Origin: Pseudolabrys sp.
Lineage (GTDB): Bacteria > Pseudomonadota > Alphaproteobacteria > Rhizobiales > Xanthobacteraceae
Reading direction: 5' to 3'
Assembly (NCBI GenBank): GCA_026125925.1
Contig: JAHCKF010000057.1
Span: 1-12,478 of the forward strand
DNA: 12,478 nt
In this document: in pieces, positions 9,527 through 12,478 of the stretch
Layout of the letters: every line of letters starts with the position of its first letter
Position numbering within the stretch: position 1 is the first letter of the stretch
Program-made: the position numbers and the translations under genes
The notes under the pieces: generated by a model
What the model saw: the letters and a program-made list of their open reading frames with translations, nothing else
What the model was told of the DNA's origin: nothing
The model's database searches: none

Positions 9527-11524
9527 ATGCGCTTCACGCCCCAGTTTCTCGAAGAGTTGAAATCCCGCCTTCCGGTATCGGAAGTGGTCGGGCGGCGGGT
9601 GAAGCTTGTCCGCTCGGGCCGCGAATACAAAGGCCTGTCGCCGTTCAACAAAGAGAAGACCGCGTCCTTCTTCGTCAATGACCAGAAGGAAGCCTGGTTC
9701 GATTTCTCGTCCGGCAAGAACGGCTCGATCTTCGACTTCGTCATGATGACGGAGGGAGTCAGCTTTCCTGAAGCCGTCGAGCAACTCGCGCAGATGGCCG
9801 GCATGCCGCTGCCCAAGGTCTCGCATGAGGATCAGCAGCGCGATGCGCACCGCAAGACGCTGCACGATGTCATGGAGATCGCGGCCAAGTTCTTCGAGAC
9901 CACTTTGTCGTCGCGTCTCGGCGCCAAGGCGCGCGGCTATCTCGCCGATCGCGGGCTGGATGCCGCGACGCAGGTCAAGTTCCGCCTCGGCTATGCGCCG
10001 AACGACCGCTATGCGCTGAAGGAGCATCTCGGCTCGCACGGCATTTCGACGCAGGACATGGTCGAGGCCGGGCTGCTGATCGCCGGCGACGACATCCCGG
10101 TACCGTTCGACCGCTTCCGCGACCGCGTGATGTTTCCGATCACCGATATCCGCGGCCGCATCATCGCCTTCGGCGGCCGGGCGCTGGAGAAGGACGTCGC
10201 GGCGAAATATCTCAACTCGCCGGAAACGCCGCTCTTCCACAAGGGCCACACGCTCTACAACATCGCCGCCGCGCGCCAGGCCGCGCATGACGGCGCGCCG
10301 GTGGTGGTGGTCGAAGGCTATGTCGATGTCATCGCCATGGTGACAGCCGGTTACAACGGCGCGGTGGCGCCGCTCGGCACGGCGCTGACCGAGGATCAGA
10401 TCACGCTGCTGTGGAAGATGGCGGACGAGCCGATCCTCTGCTTCGACGGCGACAAGGCCGGCGTGCGCGCCGCCTATCGCGCCGTCGATCTGGCGATGCC
10501 GCGCCTCAAGCCCGGCAAGAGCCTGTCTTTCGCGCTGCTGCCCGAGGGCCAGGATCCGGACGACCTGTTGCGCTCGGCCGGGCCCGATGCCATCCGCGAT
10601 GTCATCGGCGCCGCCAAGCCTTTGGCGCAGATGCTGTGGGCGCGCGAGACCGAAGGGCATTCCTTCGACACGCCGGAACGCCGCGCGGCGCTCGAAGCGC
10701 GCATCAACGAGGTGACGCAGCAGATCGCCGATGAAAGCGTGCGCAAATACTACCGGCAGGATTTCAACGAGCGCCTGCGCGCCTTCTTTGCCCCCGCGCA
10801 GCCGGCGGGTTTCGTCGCCCGCGGCAATTTCGGCGGGCAGCGCGGGTCGTTTGGCGGCAATTTTGGTGGACAGGGTGGGCGGCCCGGCTGGCAGCCGCGC
10901 GTGGTCGGCCAGCGTAGCTCCGGCCAGCGCGGTCCTGGCGGCAACGCGCCTTATGTCGTGCTCAGCCAGCAGATGGCGGCGAGCGCCGTCCATCGCGGCC
11001 ACCGCACCGCGGTGCCGACGCGCGAGGCGCTGATCCTGCAGGCGGCGATCAACTACCCTTGGCTGCTGCACGACCACCTGGAGGAGCTCGTCTCCCTCGA
11101 GTTCCGCCACGGCGAGGCGGAAAAGCTCAAAGCCGCCCTGATCGACATTGCCGCCCACTCGGTGGACCACGGCGCGGGTCTGGAATCCGACACTTTGCGC
11201 GCGGAATTGGCCGGCCGCGGCCTTGCCGACACGCTGGAGCGGGTCTTTGCCGCGGTCACCACGGCCTCGGTCTGGGGCGTGCGGCCGGACGCCGCGCCGG
11301 ACGATGTTTTGGTGACCTGGCAACAGCTTGTCGCCTTGCATCGGCAGTGGCATTCCCTACTTAAGGAGCTCAAGGATGCCGAAGTGGCCTTGGGCCAGGA
11401 CGCCAGTGAGGCGAATTATTTGCGGCTCCGCGACGTCAAAGACCGGCTGTCCCGCATGGACGGCACCGAAGCCCTGATCGAAGGGTTCGGCGCGTCGTCC
11501 GGCCGGGGCGCCAAGAATCTCTGA
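9527..11524 (+). CDS. dnaG: DNA primase, with degenerate zinc-binding domain
   Basis: DnaG makes RNA primers for chromosome replication. The 665-residue protein keeps the family order: zinc-binding domain at about 1-95, RNA-polymerase core at about 110-420, linker, and C-terminal helicase-binding domain at about 475-650. The core is intact: RFRDRVMFPITDIRGRIIAFGGR, KYLNSPETPLFHKG, the TOPRIM glutamate E263 in VVEGYVDV, D307-G-D309 in CFDGDKAG, and DPDD at 343-346. In the first domain the four zinc ligands expected at the C-x2-H-x17-C-x2-C spacing are S38, N41, D59 and S62. Residues about 432-473 are a Gly/Arg/Asn/Gln-rich linker with a near-repeated GNFGGQ unit. No start codon lies in frame nearby upstream, and no Shine-Dalgarno is well placed. 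rpoD follows after 331 bp. Confidence 0.97.
   Translation: MRFTPQFLEELKSRLPVSEVVGRRVKLVRSGREYKGLSPFNKEKTASFFVNDQKEAWFDFSSGKNGSIFDFVMMTEGVSFPEAVEQLAQMAGMPLPKVSHEDQQRDAHRKTLHDVMEIAAKFFETTLSSRLGAKARGYLADRGLDAATQVKFRLGYAPNDRYALKEHLGSHGISTQDMVEAGLLIAGDDIPVPFDRFRDRVMFPITDIRGRIIAFGGRALEKDVAAKYLNSPETPLFHKGHTLYNIAAARQAAHDGAPVVVVEGYVDVIAMVTAGYNGAVAPLGTALTEDQITLLWKMADEPILCFDGDKAGVRAAYRAVDLAMPRLKPGKSLSFALLPEGQDPDDLLRSAGPDAIRDVIGAAKPLAQMLWARETEGHSFDTPERRAALEARINEVTQQIADESVRKYYRQDFNERLRAFFAPAQPAGFVARGNFGGQRGSFGGNFGGQGGRPGWQPRVVGQRSSGQRGPGGNAPYVVLSQQMAASAVHRGHRTAVPTREALILQAAINYPWLLHDHLEELVSLEFRHGEAEKLKAALIDIAAHSVDHGAGLESDTLRAELAGRGLADTLERVFAAVTTASVWGVRPDAAPDDVLVTWQQLVALHRQWHSLLKELKDAEVALGQDASEANYLRLRDVKDRLSRMDGTEALIEGFGASSGRGAKNL
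10831..10890 (+). repeat. Short imperfect tandem repeat coding the DnaG Gly-rich linker
   Basis: Two near copies begin GGCAATTTCGGCGGGCAG and GGCAATTTTGGTGGACAG, separated by CGCGGGTCGTTTGGC, and encode GNFGGQRG-SFGGNFGGQGG. The third-position differences between copies show the peptide is kept while codons drift. The repeat lies between the polymerase core and the helicase-binding domain. Confidence 0.6.
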
Positions 11525-11550
11525 GGGGCGCCGACAGCGACGCGAGCGAA

Positions 11551-11572
11551 CGCTCCGGAATGAGCGGTTTTT
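11551..11572 (+). terminator. Possible terminator after dnaG
   Basis: CGCTC-CGGAAT-GAGCG is followed by G and five Ts (11568-11572), 27 bases past the dnaG stop. The stem is only 5 bp, so partial termination is more likely than complete. Confidence 0.45.
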
Positions 11573-11688
11573 CGAGCCTTTTGGCTTGACCGGAACGACA
11601 GGCCGAGTCACGGACTAGGACGGGGACTTGGGGATAGACGAATTAGGCCGGCGGGGAAGCCAGACCGTTTCCCGTTGGAATCATTCGG

Positions 11689-11703
11689 TTAATCGGGGCT
11701 TAA
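11689..11703. promoter_or_regulatory. CtrA-type full binding site upstream of rpoD
   Basis: TTAA-TCGGGGC-TTAA matches the alphaproteobacterial CtrA consensus TTAA-N7-TTAA exactly. It lies 153 bases before the preferred rpoD ATG. Eight fixed A/T bases are unlikely by chance in DNA this GC-rich. Confidence 0.5.
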
Positions 11704-11768
11704 GCGGCCGCCGACGACACTGCGGTCTGATTCGGGCCCTGCCTGTTCCCCGGCGGCGGCCCTTTTTT

Positions 11769-11796
11769 GGCATCCGCGCCGGGGATGCCGGGTTTT
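11769..11796 (+). terminator. Terminator- or attenuator-like hairpin in the rpoD leader
   Basis: GGCATCC (11769-11775) pairs with GGATGCC (11783-11789) around a seven-base loop, and GGG plus TTTT (11793-11796) follows. It sits 60 bases before the preferred rpoD ATG, so it could stop dnaG read-through or attenuate rpoD if the promoter is upstream. A CTTTTTTGG tract just before it would be the T run for a minus-strand reader. Confidence 0.4.
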
Positions 11797-11855
11797 GCGT
11801 TAGTCGATTGGGGCAGGCGGAGTAAGCGATGGCTGGGAAGGTCCAGGAGAAGCAG

Positions 11856-12478
11856 ATGGCGACAAAGGCGAAGGCCACCCAATCCAGGGATCTTGCCAAG
11901 GACGAGGCGCCGGAGAAGGACACCGAGGGCGCCCCCGATACCCCGCTGCCGTTGCTCGACCTCTCCGATGCCGCCGTCAAGAAGATGATCAAGGCCGCCA
12001 AGAAGCGCGGCTACGTCACCTATGAACAACTCAATGCCGTGATGCCGTCGGAGGAAGTGAACTCCGAGCAGATCGAGGACACGCTCGCGATGCTGTCCGA
12101 GATGGGCATCAACGTGGTCGAGACCGAGGACGCCGACGGCGACGAGGACGGCGAGAAGGCGACCGACGAAGCCGACGACGATGATGACGACGACACCGGC
12201 CGCGAGATGGTCGAGGTCAAGGGCAAGGCGCTCGCCACCGTCGAGAAGAAAGAGCCGTCCGAACGCACCGACGATCCGGTGCGCATGTATCTGCGCGAGA
12301 TGGGCTCGGTCGAATTGCTGTCGCGCGAAGGCGAAATCGCCATCGCCAAGCGCATCGAGGCCGGCCGCGAGGCCATGATCTCCGGCCTGTGCGAGAGCCC
12401 GCTGACGTTCCAGGCCATCATCATCTGGCGCGACGAACTCAACGAAGGCAAAGTCTTCCTGCGCGACATCATCGACCT
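11856..12478 (+). CDS. rpoD: RNA polymerase primary sigma factor, 3' end cut by window edge
   Basis: RpoD directs RNA polymerase to housekeeping promoters. The window holds the first 207 residues from the ATG at 11856. Region 1.1 lies at about 36-92 (LSDAAVKKMIKAAKKRGYVTYEQLN, then EEVNSEQIEDTLAMLSEMGINV), then an acidic stretch at about 90-113 with seven consecutive aspartates. Region 1.2 follows at about 138-171 (DDPVRMYLREMGSVELLSREGEIAIAKRIE), then the start of the non-conserved region (GLCESPLTFQAIIIWRDELNEGK). The start at 11856 is preferred because AGGAGA lies five bases upstream and the protein then opens MATKAKA, as I recall for related sigma factors. An in-frame ATG at 11829 with GGAG upstream would add nine residues. 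Regions 2-4 lie beyond the window. It completes the dnaG-rpoD macromolecular synthesis cluster. Confidence 0.96.
   Translation, partial: MATKAKATQSRDLAKDEAPEKDTEGAPDTPLPLLDLSDAAVKKMIKAAKKRGYVTYEQLNAVMPSEEVNSEQIEDTLAMLSEMGINVVETEDADGDEDGEKATDEADDDDDDDTGREMVEVKGKALATVEKKEPSERTDDPVRMYLREMGSVELLSREGEIAIAKRIEAGREAMISGLCESPLTFQAIIIWRDELNEGKVFLRDIID

Larger units (their letters stand above)
11525..11855. other. rpoD upstream region, 331 bp without a gene
   Basis: The gap between dnaG and the preferred rpoD start holds a small terminator-like hairpin (11551-11572), a CtrA-type full site (11689-11703) and a second, stronger GC hairpin with a short T run (11769-11796). The 65-codon frame at 11628-11825 has no convincing ribosome site and its composition is unlike the flanking genes, so I do not call it. 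No clear TTGACA/TATAAT pair was found; TTGACC at 11584-11589 has no matching -10. Confidence 0.6.

Noticed and set aside
9398..11353. 651-codon minus-strand frame opposite dnaG
   Set aside because: dnaG carries all core primase motifs in the plus frame; the antisense frame is open only because of codon bias.
11628..11825. 65-codon plus-strand frame in the rpoD upstream gap
   Set aside because: No convincing ribosome site, composition unlike neighbours, and it crosses the hairpin and CtrA site.

Overview
The window is GC-rich chromosomal DNA that looks alphaproteobacterial, most likely Hyphomicrobiales of the Bradyrhizobiaceae/Xanthobacteraceae type. The grounds are the forms of DnaG, RpoD and CarA, strong C/G at third codon positions, a TTAA-N7-TTAA (CtrA-type) site, and palindromic intergenic elements. 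No search was run, so the genus is open. No rRNA, CRISPR array, transposase or integrase gene was found.

Region 1 (1-2011): an AtuA/DUF1446-family gene, cut by the left edge, is divergent from a LysR-type regulator across a 94-bp promoter region. Region 2 (2030-2105): a cysteine-type tRNA gene on the minus strand with an abnormal anticodon arm. Region 3 (2198-4311, minus): a HAD-family phosphatase and a YjlB-like cupin form a tight pair. A class I methyltransferase follows beyond a compact palindromic repeat, and a second, more elaborate repeat separates the HAD gene from carA.

Region 4 (4316-12478) is built on the carA / yqeY / dnaG / rpoD neighbourhood. carA (minus) is divergent from an apparent operon of a gentisate-1,2-dioxygenase-family bicupin enzyme, a small membrane protein and a GatB/YqeY protein. 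Between yqeY and dnaG sits an accessory block: a 49-51 aa glycine-zipper-like membrane peptide (minus), a MarR regulator under a perfect 10-bp-arm operator with a DUF1398 protein behind it, and a BrnT/BrnA toxin-antitoxin pair (minus). dnaG and the 5' part of rpoD then run rightward.

The observations most worth a second look are: the tRNA-Cys with an over-long anticodon stem and a lost D-loop G; a DnaG primase in which all four zinc ligands are replaced; cell-cycle-type sites (a DnaA box before dnaG and a CtrA full site before rpoD); the MarR operator and its DUF1398 partner; and a brnT whose start codon is hard to place. I did not find a clearly new multi-gene system.
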